In this document: positions 28,341 to 36,285 of the stretch, piece by piece
Layout: the number at the start of each line of letters is the position of its first letter
Position numbering within the stretch: the stretch's first letter is position 1
NCBI RefSeq assembly: GCF_900218035.1
Contig: NZ_OBMR01000008.1
Location: 1 to 64,000, forward strand
From: Pseudobutyrivibrio ruminis DSM 9787
GTDB taxonomy: Bacteria; Bacillota; Clostridia; Lachnospirales; Lachnospiraceae
Length of the DNA: 64,000 nucleotides
Direction: 5' to 3'
Notes under the pieces: model-generated
Databases searched by the model: none
The model's input: the letters and a program-made list of their open reading frames with translations, nothing else
What the model was told of the DNA's origin: nothing
Position numbers and translations under genes: made by a program

Positions 28341-29486
28341 ATGAAAAAAAGAACATTATTGTCAATGGCAATGGTGGCAACTATGACAGTTGCAACATTC
28401 GCAGGCTGTGGGGGAAGTAGAGAGGGAACTACAGAAGAAACAGCTACAACAGAAACAGAGGCAACAACAGAAGAGGCTTCAGCTGATACAGCTGCAACAG
28501 ATATGCCTGGTTTCGAAGAGGGAGCAACAATTGGTATCTCACTTCCATGGCTTGGAACTCAGAACTGGAAAGAAGCGGAGGAGATGTTTACAACACAGCT
28601 TGAAGAAGCGGGTTACACTCCACTTGTACAGGCTGCAGATAACAAGGTTACTCAGCAGCAACAGCAGATTGAGTCTATGATTGAAAATGGTGCAAAGGTT
28701 ATCGTTGTAGGTCCTGTAGATGGTTCTCAGCTTGGTTCAGTACTTGAGCAGGCTAAGGAAGCTGGCGTATACGTAATCGGATACGATCGTCTTCTTGAGA
28801 ACACAACAGGTGTTGATGGTGTAGTTCAGTTCGGTTCTGTAAAGACTGGTGAGCTTCAGGCACAGGCTCTTTTACAGGGTCTTGAGGAGCAGAAGGGTGA
28901 GGCTCCTTACAACATCGAGCTTTTCGGTGGTGGTCCTGCTGATCCTAACGCACCAAACTTCTTCAAGGGTGCTATGTCAGTACTTCAGCCAAAGATTGAT
29001 GATGGAACACTTGTAGTTGTATCTGGTCAGACAGACTTTACACAGTGTGCAACAGTTGATTGGGACAATGCTAAGGCACAGTCAAGAATGGATTCACTTC
29101 TTTCAGGATTCTATTCAGACAAGGAAATCGATGGTGTTCTTTGCCCTAACGATGGTATTGCAAGAGCATGTATCACATCATGTGAGAACGCTGGTCAGGA
29201 TATCCCAGTAGTATCTGGTCTTGATGCTGAGAACGAGTCAGTTGAGTGGGTATGGCAGGGACGTCAGTACTCTACAGTTGCTAAGCCAACAGAAGATCTT
29301 GTTGCTAAGACAATCGAAATCATCGATTCACTTCAGGCTGGTAACGGTATGCCTGCTACAGAAGTAACAGCAGACAATGGTGTAATCGAAGTTCCAGTAT
29401 ATGAGCTTCCACCAGTAGTAGTTACAAAGGACAACGAGAAGGAAGTATTCGCAAATGATCCTTCACGTTTAGAGTTATTAAAGTAA
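28341..29486 (+). CDS. Sugar-binding lipoprotein of the ABC transporter (ChvE-like)
   Basis: 381 residues. A lipoprotein signal peptide with lipobox FAGC (Cys at about 23) precedes a Thr/Glu-rich linker (about 28-55) that should span the wall. The mature part is a periplasmic-binding-protein type 1 fold with IGISLPWLGTQNWKEAEEMF, ADNKVTQQQQQIESMIENGAKVIVVGPVD and DGVLCPNDGIARA. This pattern is that of ChvE/XylF binders of hexoses and pentoses. Codon use is more optimised than in neighbours, fitting high expression. It has a strong AAGGAGG site. Confidence 0.94.
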   Translation: MKKRTLLSMAMVATMTVATFAGCGGSREGTTEETATTETEATTEEASADTAATDMPGFEEGATIGISLPWLGTQNWKEAEEMFTTQLEEAGYTPLVQAADNKVTQQQQQIESMIENGAKVIVVGPVDGSQLGSVLEQAKEAGVYVIGYDRLLENTTGVDGVVQFGSVKTGELQAQALLQGLEEQKGEAPYNIELFGGGPADPNAPNFFKGAMSVLQPKIDDGTLVVVSGQTDFTQCATVDWDNAKAQSRMDSLLSGFYSDKEIDGVLCPNDGIARACITSCENAGQDIPVVSGLDAENESVEWVWQGRQYSTVAKPTEDLVAKTIEIIDSLQAGNGMPATEVTADNGVIEVPVYELPPVVVTKDNEKEVFANDPSRLELLK

Positions 29487-29562
29487 TTTCTTCTTCATAT
29501 TCTTTTTTTGATAATTTGTTTAAAGTATAATTAACTCAGAGATTGTATTTTAAACACTTATA

Positions 29563-29590
29563 GGGCAGTGACAATCCACTGCCCTTATTA
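29563..29590 (+). terminator. Hairpin after the binding-protein gene, leaky terminator
   Basis: GGGCAGTG / CACTGCCC with an ACAATC loop, then TTATTAAAT, a weak U-run. Probably attenuates transcription into the catabolic genes. Confidence 0.55.
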
Positions 29591-29614
29591 AATGATATTT
29601 TAGGAGGTAGTGTT

Positions 29615-30595
29615 GTGGAAAAGAAAATTGACGTTGTGGCATTGGGAGAACTCCTTATTGATATGACTAACAACGGAGTATCAGAGAATAATAATGACTT
29701 GTTTGAGGCAAATCCAGGAGGGGCACCATGTAATGTACTTGCTATGCTTAAAAGATTTGGCCACGAAGTTAATTTTATTGGTAAGGTAGGAGATGACATT
29801 TTTGGTAGAAAGCTGAAAGCTACACTTGAGGAAGTTGGCATCGGTACAGACAATCTTTTAATGGATAAGGATGTTCGTACTACACTTGCTTTTGTAGAGA
29901 CTTTCCCAGATGGAGATAGAGATTTCTCATTCTACAGAAATCCTGGAGCAGATATGATGCTCAGAAAGGATGAGGTAGATACAGAGCTTATCAAGAATAC
30001 AAAGGTTTTCCATTTTGGAACACTTTCTATGACCCACGAATTGCCAAGAGAAGCAACAATTTTTGCTCTTGAAGAGGCTAAGAAAAATGGTGCTATCATC
30101 ACATTTGATCCAAACCTAAGAGAACCCCTTTGGAACAGCTTGGATGAGGCAAAAGAGCAGATTTTATGTGGCATGAAATACGCTGATTATCTTAAAATAT
30201 CAGATAATGAAATCCAGTGGCTTACTGGAGAACAGGATTATACAGCAGGTGTGCACAAAATCAGAGAGCAGTTCAATATCCCGCTTATAACTGTTTCTTT
30301 GGGCAAGGAAGGAAGCCGTGCATACTATCAGCCAGAAGGCAAGGATGAAATAATCGTGGAGGTTGATTCATTCTTATCACCAGAAACAATCGAAACAACT
30401 GGTGCAGGTGATACATTCTGCGGTTGTATAATTCACTATTTATTGGAGTATGGTATATACGAATTAGATGAAAATAAATTAAAGGAAATGCTTACAGTGG
30501 CAAATGCTGCAGCATCTCTAATTACAAGAGTTAAAGGCGCACTTAGGGTAATGCCATCATTAGATAAGGTTAATGAATTGGCTAAATCAAGGTGA
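29615..30595 (+). CDS. PfkB-family carbohydrate kinase, probable fructokinase
   Basis: 326 residues from a GTG start with TAGGAGGT upstream. Ribokinase-fold: N-terminal ALGELLIDM and NPGGAPCNVLAMLKRFG, catalytic Asp in TTGAGDTFCG (about 263). The NPGGAPCNV pattern is typical of bacterial fructokinases (ScrK type). In the context of the epimerase gene below, it most likely makes fructose 6-phosphate. A 2-keto-3-deoxygluconate kinase role is less likely. Confidence 0.88.
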   Translation: MEKKIDVVALGELLIDMTNNGVSENNNDLFEANPGGAPCNVLAMLKRFGHEVNFIGKVGDDIFGRKLKATLEEVGIGTDNLLMDKDVRTTLAFVETFPDGDRDFSFYRNPGADMMLRKDEVDTELIKNTKVFHFGTLSMTHELPREATIFALEEAKKNGAIITFDPNLREPLWNSLDEAKEQILCGMKYADYLKISDNEIQWLTGEQDYTAGVHKIREQFNIPLITVSLGKEGSRAYYQPEGKDEIIVEVDSFLSPETIETTGAGDTFCGCIIHYLLEYGIYELDENKLKEMLTVANAAASLITRVKGALRVMPSLDKVNELAKSR

Positions 30596-30599
30596 GATA

Positions 30600-31403
30600 A
30601 TGACTTACAAAATTGTGTTCTGTGATGTGGATGGAACATTACTTAATAAAGAACATAGATTATTGGATAGTACCTTAAAGTCCATAAAAGCTTTACAGGA
30701 AAAAAATCTGCCATTTGTTATTGTTACTGCTAGAGGACCTTCTGGTATTTATCCAATATTTAAAAGATACAAGTTTGTATGCCCAATGGTTTGTTTTAGT
30801 GGAGGCCTTATCATTGATTACAATGGCCAGGTATTATACTCAAACGGATTTACAAAGGGCACAGCAAAAAAGCTTATAAACTTTATAGAAAAAGAGAATC
30901 TTGACTGTACATGGAATATCTATTCTATGGACAATTGGATCGTTAAAGACCGTGCTGACGAAAGAGTTGCAAGGGAAGAATCTATAGTTGAGGCACAGGC
31001 ATCAGAAGGCGATGTTGATAGCTTGCCAGAAGGTGCAGAGATAGGAAAAATCCTATGTATGTGCAACCCCGCTCATACTATAGAAATTGAAAATAGACTA
31101 AAAAAAGAATTCCCATGCCTATCTATAGTTCGTTCGTCAGATATTCTTATTGAAATTATGAATAAAAACATTTCTAAGGGAGAAAGTATTGAATTTCTCT
31201 GCAAGAAATGGGATATTGATATTAAGGAGACGGTAGCATTCGGAGATCATTTCAATGACATTGAAATGCTTGAAAAGGTGGGGAAACCTTTCTTGATGGA
31301 GAATGCTCCACAGGAGCTAAAAGAGCGGATTGGAAATGTTACTTTTAGCAATAATGCTGATGGGATATATCATGGTTTGAAGCAAATAGGACTAGTTGAT
31401 TAA
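30600..31403 (+). CDS. Cof-type HAD hydrolase
   Basis: 267 residues from the ATG with AAGGTGAG upstream; an earlier in-frame ATG at 30573 lies inside the kinase gene. Motif I is DVDGTLLN, motif IV GDHFNDIEML, with a C2B cap between, as in sugar-phosphate phosphatases of the Cof/YidA group. It starts 4 bases after the kinase stop. It may dephosphorylate excess sugar phosphate, but the substrate is not evident. Confidence 0.9.
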   Translation: MTYKIVFCDVDGTLLNKEHRLLDSTLKSIKALQEKNLPFVIVTARGPSGIYPIFKRYKFVCPMVCFSGGLIIDYNGQVLYSNGFTKGTAKKLINFIEKENLDCTWNIYSMDNWIVKDRADERVAREESIVEAQASEGDVDSLPEGAEIGKILCMCNPAHTIEIENRLKKEFPCLSIVRSSDILIEIMNKNISKGESIEFLCKKWDIDIKETVAFGDHFNDIEMLEKVGKPFLMENAPQELKERIGNVTFSNNADGIYHGLKQIGLVD

Positions 31404-31426
31404 TCGACTAGAAAGGGGGATTTTGC

Positions 31427-32665
31427 ATGGGACGATACGAACTTGATTCAGCTGAAAACAAAGCCTTTGTCAGAGAGATGAGGAATAGTCTGTTGTCATT
31501 TGGACACAGATTTCCTTCTCCTGGCGGAGGCTCTTATTATTTAGGGGATGACGGAACTCCTTGGAAGGACCGCCCGAGGGAAACTTGGATCACAAGTAGA
31601 ATGTGCCATGTCTATAGTCTGGGAGCAATGCTTGGCCATGAAGGAAGCGAAGCACTTGCTGATGCGGCACTAAAGGGACTGACAGGGGAATTGCATGATG
31701 ATGAGCACAAAGGCTGGTATGCAGGCTTGACTGCAGATGGAGAGGTACTTCCTAACAAGCAGTGCTATGCTCATGGTTTTGTAATACTTGCAGCAAGCAG
31801 TGCACTTCTGACAAAGCGTCCTGGTGCAAAGGAGCTCCTTGAAAATGCATTAGCTGTTTACGATGAATTCTTTTGGGATGAAGAACTTGGACTCTCTGTA
31901 GACACCTGGAATACAGAGTTTACAGTCTGCGATGATTACAGAGGAATCAATGCAAACATGCACACTGTAGAAGCTTTTCTTGCAGCAGCTGATGCTTTGA
32001 AGAATGAAAACTATCGCGTTAGAGCAGGCAGGATTATCAATCATGTTGTGAATTGGGCAAGGGAAAACAACTGGAGAATCCCTGAACATTTTACAAGTGA
32101 TTGGAAGCCTGATTTGCAGTGCAATAAAGACAAACCAGATGACCAGTTCAAGCCATATGGCGCTACTCCAGGCCACGGAATTGAATGGGCCCGACTTATC
32201 ACACAGTGGGCAGTTTCTACATATGGTAAATACGATAATGAAAATGCAAAAGATTATATCGTAATTGCGGAGAAACTATATAACAGAGCAGTGGAGGATG
32301 GCTGGAATGCAGACGGCGAACCAGGCATCTGCTACACCACCGATTGGGACGGCAAGCCTGTAGTTCACGATAGAATGCACTGGACTCTTGCTGAAGCTAT
32401 AAATACATCTGCAGTTTTATATCGCGTCACTGGAAATGAAAAATACAAAGAGGATTACGCTGCTTTCATGGAATATTTGGATGAAAAGGTATACGACCAC
32501 GCCACAGGCTCCTGGTTCCACCAGCTTGATGAGCACAACAACGTGATTGGAACAGTCTGGCCAGGTAAATCCGACATCTACCACGCTTTGCAAGCCACAA
32601 TGATTCCATACAATGACTTGGTGGGCGTGTCCATTGCCAGTGCTGTAGCCAAGGGCAATAGCTAG
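31427..32665 (+). CDS. AGE-family sugar epimerase/isomerase, probable mannose isomerase
   Basis: 412 residues, (alpha/alpha)6-barrel of the N-acylglucosamine 2-epimerase family. The residues used by the YihS/mannose isomerase branch are all in place: Arg58 in TSRMCHVYSL, His179 in ANMHTVEAFLAA, His250 in TPGHGIEWARL and His386 in IYHALQAT. That spacing matches YihS closely. The enzyme would interconvert mannose and fructose, so that the fructokinase gene above can feed glycolysis. An intact cellobiose 2-epimerase role is possible but the YihS spacing is a better fit. It is the last gene of the sugar operon. Confidence 0.86.
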   Translation: MGRYELDSAENKAFVREMRNSLLSFGHRFPSPGGGSYYLGDDGTPWKDRPRETWITSRMCHVYSLGAMLGHEGSEALADAALKGLTGELHDDEHKGWYAGLTADGEVLPNKQCYAHGFVILAASSALLTKRPGAKELLENALAVYDEFFWDEELGLSVDTWNTEFTVCDDYRGINANMHTVEAFLAAADALKNENYRVRAGRIINHVVNWARENNWRIPEHFTSDWKPDLQCNKDKPDDQFKPYGATPGHGIEWARLITQWAVSTYGKYDNENAKDYIVIAEKLYNRAVEDGWNADGEPGICYTTDWDGKPVVHDRMHWTLAEAINTSAVLYRVTGNEKYKEDYAAFMEYLDEKVYDHATGSWFHQLDEHNNVIGTVWPGKSDIYHALQATMIPYNDLVGVSIASAVAKGNS

Positions 32666-32718
32666 AGGTTGTTGGCTGTGGGCTATGGCTAAGATTGGGG
32701 ATATTTGAATTGGATGAT

Positions 32719-33231
32719 TACTGCCTAGATTCAGAAAATGAATTTAGGCAGTAGTTTTTTTGTAGGGGTAGTGGGCCTACTACTGCTTGAGGGCTGAAAA
32801 TGAATCTAGGCAGTAGTGATTGTGAGGACTACTACTGCCTGAGAGCAGAAAATGAAATTAGGCAGTAGAGATTGCAGGGACTACTACTGCCTGAGAGCTA
32901 AAAATGAAATTAGGCAGTAGTGATTACTGGGCCTACTACTGCCTGAGGGCAGAAAATGAAACTAGGCAGTAGAGATTGCAGGTACTACTACTGCTTGAGA
33001 GCTGAAACTGAAACTAGGCAGTAGTGTTGGTTGGAAATTTTACTATCTGGGAGAAAGAAATAAATCTAGATAGTAATGATAGAGCAGATTTTTACTATCT
33101 GTAAATAGAATTTGATTCTAGATAGTAAGAAACAGGAGAAATCTTACTATCTAGAAACAGATAATGAATCTAGGTAGTAGTAATTGCAGAAAATCATACT
33201 ATCTGAGTAATCAAAATAAATATAGGTAGTA
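32719..33231. repeat. Array of ten tandem hairpin repeats, about 52-bp period
   Basis: Ten units begin at about 32719, 32777, 32828, 32881, 32933, 32983, 33041, 33092, 33144 and 33197. Each unit is an inverted repeat with a 13-19-nt A-rich loop of the form gagagcagaaaatgaaa. Units 1-6 use ACTGCCT or ACTGCTT with AGGCAGT. Units 7-10 use ACTATCT with AGATAGT or AGGTAGT. Both arms thus change together, so the stem is what is kept. Unit 1 ends in T7 and works as the terminator of the sugar operon. Spacers between units are about 10-25 nt and also partly similar (tgattgcagg), so this is not a CRISPR array. Confidence 0.93.
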
Positions 33232-33239
33232 GGAGAACA

Positions 33240-33818
33240 TCACAATATTCTAGATAAAACTTCCGATAGAGATTCGGCAAACTTTTTATGCCCATCAATT
33301 GAAAAATGAACTCCGTCGTAACCCATCTCTATATTCCATTTTCCAGCATCGATAGCATTTATGTTATGCTCCTGTGCTAGTTTCATATAGCCTGCATTAA
33401 GTCGTAAGCTGCAGTCATGGTATAGTCCCATTTCAGAATCTGATGCGCTTATGTATGGTGGGGCAATCAGGATAAATCTAGCCATGCAGTTTTGATTAAC
33501 ATAATCAAGAATGCTATCAAGTCTTTGAAGTGTAGCTTCTACATCTGGATGATTTGTAAGTAGAATATCATTGGTGCCAAGCATCATCACAAAGACATCT
33601 TCTTTAGTTAGATTTTGAATGGTTGTTGTGAAATAGCCATAGCCTAATTCAGGCAACATTCGGCCATTCATTCCTTCCCCAATGACTTCATAGTTATCTT
33701 TTAGGGCTTCTTTTATATGAGTAGTCCAGCGAACTTCTGTAGGATATCTACCACCCAAGAAGCCTCTTGGATCATAGCCATATGTATTTGAATCTCCAAA
33801 TAGAATTAGTTTTTTCAT
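33240..33818 (-). CDS. SGNH/GDSL-family esterase
   Basis: 192 residues, no signal peptide. Block I LFGDSNTYG (Ser10), block II Gly in GEGMNGRM, block III Asn in MLGTNDIL, and block V DGVHFSIDGHKKF give a complete catalytic set, as in arylesterase/TesA-like enzymes. The substrate is unknown. Its start overlaps the upstream acetyltransferase gene by 4 bases, so the two are co-translated. The 3' end borders the hairpin array. Confidence 0.9.
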   Translation of the reverse strand: MKKLILFGDSNTYGYDPRGFLGGRYPTEVRWTTHIKEALKDNYEVIGEGMNGRMLPELGYGYFTTTIQNLTKEDVFVMMLGTNDILLTNHPDVEATLQRLDSILDYVNQNCMARFILIAPPYISASDSEMGLYHDCSLRLNAGYMKLAQEHNINAIDAGKWNIEMGYDGVHFSIDGHKKFAESLSEVLSRIL

Positions 33819-34297
33819 AGAGTTAACCTCATTTGATACCAGGTAACATTGCCGTGAACTGATTCACTTATACCTTCATTCACAAATCCAAACTTAGAAT
33901 AGTAATGTATGAGTTTATCTTTACAAGTAAGGACGAGGCCTTTACGACCTTGGAATTTAGCATCCGAAATGGCTTGTTTAATAAGTTCTCCCGCAAAGCC
34001 TTGTTTTCTATAGCCAGGGAGAGTATTTACGCCAAAAATCATTTGCCATGCACCTTCTTCACTATGCATATCAGCTTTAGCATACATTTCATCGGTAAGG
34101 TCAGGCTCATCAGTGCAAAAGCCATCTACGAAAGCTATAAGCTTGTCATCATCAAACATAAGCCAGAAGTGATTGGCATAATGCTCGAGTCTTTCTTTAA
34201 ATTCATCTATAGTAGCTGCTTCTGCAGGTGGGAAGCATTCGGCTTCAACTGCAGAAATATCTGCTAAATCATCTATAGTTGCAGTTCTAATTATCAT
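33815..34297 (-). CDS. GNAT-family N-acetyltransferase
   Basis: 160 residues with the GNAT fold: IRTATIDDLADISAVEAECFPPAEAA at the N-terminus and the acetyl-CoA loop GYRKQGFAGELI at about 108-119. The late segment SKFGFVNEGIS is the usual beta6-beta7 region. The FPPAEAA pattern resembles arylalkylamine-type acetyltransferases. The acceptor is unknown. It is the first gene of a two-gene unit with the SGNH esterase. Confidence 0.88.
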   Translation of the reverse strand: MIIRTATIDDLADISAVEAECFPPAEAATIDEFKERLEHYANHFWLMFDDDKLIAFVDGFCTDEPDLTDEMYAKADMHSEEGAWQMIFGVNTLPGYRKQGFAGELIKQAISDAKFQGRKGLVLTCKDKLIHYYSKFGFVNEGISESVHGNVTWYQMRLTL

Positions 34298-34486
34298 TTC
34301 ATAACTCCATAAGAATTGTATTGGATAGATTGAGAATAGCCATTATTTTCAAAGTTTGCAAGACTATTATCTATAGTTTTCATACTTGGTTACATATAAC
34401 ACATACTAGAAAAATTGCATGTAGAGTCATTTTAAAAGTCGTGCTAATATATCAAAGCTAATTTTTAGAAATAGAGGTAAAAGTTT

Positions 34487-34822
34487 TTGATTATAGAGTA
34501 CGATTTAGATGTAATAAGAAATGAAGAAGAGGAGAACGAGGAGTACTTCTTTGAAGCAGAAGCTTCCAGTTTAGATGAATTAATATCCTTCAGTAGGACT
34601 ATCAATATTAATGACCCAGATGAGGCGGGGATTGGGGTTTACAAAGATAATGCTTCAGGAAGATATATTGTTCCATTTGTTGCAGATGGTCCGGGGTCTC
34701 CGTTAAACTTCGGAGAATTTCTCGATGTAAAGTCAGTTGATGAGAAGTATTGGAACATACACGAGGGAAGAAGTTATATAACAAATTTAGGAATGCTTGC
34801 GATGATGTCGGTTATTGCGTAA
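34487..34822 (+). CDS. Small acidic hypothetical protein
   Basis: 111 residues from a TTG start with AGAGG nine bases upstream. No ATG gives a comparable protein. It is rich in Asp and Glu and has no membrane segment. The sequence shows alternating beta-like stretches and GPGSPLNFGEFLDV, which I do not recognise. It stands alone with its own terminator, so it is likely a real gene. Function unknown. Confidence 0.65.
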   Translation: MIIEYDLDVIRNEEEENEEYFFEAEASSLDELISFSRTININDPDEAGIGVYKDNASGRYIVPFVADGPGSPLNFGEFLDVKSVDEKYWNIHEGRSYITNLGMLAMMSVIA

Positions 34823-34860
34823 ACATACATTCAATTCTAATTTCATAATATATTTAAAAG

Positions 34861-34887
34861 CTAGGAGCAGCAGCTCCTAGTTTTTTT
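34861..34887 (+). terminator. Rho-independent terminator
   Basis: Perfect CTAGGAGC / GCTCCTAG stem with an AGCA loop and T7. Confidence 0.93.
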
Positions 34888-35019
34888 ATGTTTGATGTCA
34901 ATGGGATTTATTGATGCAGGTATTGTTACTTTGGGGTCTGTTTTTGGCCTGGAGGTTGTGGCTTTTATATGGGTGAAGATTTACAATAATTAATAGGATG
35001 ATGGAAAGGGAGAAGGGGC

Positions 35020-36162
35020 ATGATTAGTAAGCTTTTAGCGGAAAAGTTTATTGAACAGGTAACGGAATACACTTCATATAATGTAAACATTATGGATGAA
35101 GACGGTGTAATAATAGCAAGCAGAAACAGTGAGCGAGTGGGGCAGTATCACGAAATTGCTTACAGGATTGTTCATGGGGAAGAGGACATAGTTGATACTA
35201 CAACCATTGAGCAGTTTCCAAACGTTCTTCCAGGCATAAACATGGTAATAGAGATGGATGGAAGGCGAGAGGGAGTAGTTGGTCTTACTGGAGAGCCAGA
35301 GGAAGTCAGACCTGTAGCAATGATTGTAAAGATGGCAATTCAGTCTATGCTTCGCTATGAAAAGCAGCAAGAAAAAGCCAGACTACGTGAAAATCGAAAA
35401 GAACGTTTTATCCATATGTTAACTGAGGTTGAGTATGCGGATTCGCAGGAAATACGTGAGTTGGCTGAGGAACTTGGCTATCCTGAAGAAAGAATTAGAA
35501 TTCCTATCTTAGCCATTATGGATGGGGTCAATGCATCTGACTTTTTAGTACATCTTAAAAAGAGTCCATATCATACTCTAAAAGATGTTTCTTTGGCGCT
35601 TGATGAAAAGAGAGTCATCATATTTAAAACTATGCCTGACACAGTTAGCGAACTGTTCTCTGATTACAAATACATAGTTGGAGAGTATTTAAGTCCAGTT
35701 CTTAGATGGATGAAAGAAAATGATACTCAGGCAAAGTTTTACATTGGTAGTTTCCAAGATTCTTATGCACGCTATTACTATGCATACAGACATTGTAGAT
35801 GGTTACAGGAATATATAAAAACAGAGGGAAGCTCCGTTTTCTTCTATGATCATGTAGGAGAGTATTTGCATTTCATTACGCCAATGAGAGATATGGCAAA
35901 TATGTTTTATATCTTTGAAAGCAAATTTCCAGAGGGAAAGATTGATGATTTCATAGAGACAGTTGGAGCTTTAATTAGAAACAACTTTAACTTTAATAAA
36001 GCAGCCCAGGAGTTATTCATACATAAGAATACATTGGTTTATCGATACAATAAATACAAGGAATTAATGGATATCGACCCAGTGGCAAAAGCTTCTGATA
36101 GAAGCTTTTTAGAGAGTTTCTACACCTATTTGTATAGGAAGAGGAACAAATACAATATATAA
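35020..36162 (+). CDS. CdaR-family sugar-diacid/glycerate regulator
   Basis: 380 residues. The N-terminal diacid-recognition domain (about 1-130) has LAEKFIEQVTEYTSYNVNIMDEDGVIIAS and GVVGLTGEPEEV, typical of CdaR. The C-terminal PucR-type HTH is NNFNFNKAAQELFIHKNTLVYRYNKY at about 325-350. CdaR activates genes for glycerate and sugar-diacid use in E. coli. The permease and glycerate kinase that follow make glycerate, glucarate or galactarate the likely inducer. It has a GGGAGAAGGGG site. Confidence 0.92.
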   Translation: MISKLLAEKFIEQVTEYTSYNVNIMDEDGVIIASRNSERVGQYHEIAYRIVHGEEDIVDTTTIEQFPNVLPGINMVIEMDGRREGVVGLTGEPEEVRPVAMIVKMAIQSMLRYEKQQEKARLRENRKERFIHMLTEVEYADSQEIRELAEELGYPEERIRIPILAIMDGVNASDFLVHLKKSPYHTLKDVSLALDEKRVIIFKTMPDTVSELFSDYKYIVGEYLSPVLRWMKENDTQAKFYIGSFQDSYARYYYAYRHCRWLQEYIKTEGSSVFFYDHVGEYLHFITPMRDMANMFYIFESKFPEGKIDDFIETVGALIRNNFNFNKAAQELFIHKNTLVYRYNKYKELMDIDPVAKASDRSFLESFYTYLYRKRNKYNI

Positions 36163-36229
36163 TGTGTTGTGTTCTCAACACAAAAAATTGATATTCTTTT
36201 TGTAATGATAGTACATTAAATTCTATATT

Positions 36230-36279
36230 GCCCTCCCTTATCATAAAAGTATCTTATAAATGCTTTAAGAAGGGAGGGC
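36230..36279 (+). promoter_or_regulatory. Hairpin covering the ribosome binding site of the permease gene
   Basis: GCCCTCCCTT (36230-36239) is exactly complementary to AAGGGAGGGC (36270-36279), which contains the permease Shine-Dalgarno. A 10-bp stem with a 30-nt loop would hide the site. Translation of the permease may therefore be controlled. Confidence 0.6.
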
Positions 36280-36285
36280 GGTTCC

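Noticed and set aside
32719-33231. Regular repeats as a possible CRISPR array
   Set aside because: The units are internally palindromic, the gaps are short and similar to one another, and no cas gene is near.
34298-34486. Possible riboswitch or small RNA upstream of the small acidic gene
   Set aside because: No recognisable aptamer landmarks or strong hairpin.
36169-36185. TTGTGTT/AACACAA hairpin as a terminator after cdaR
   Set aside because: A run of A, not T, follows on the plus strand, so it does not fit a normal terminator.
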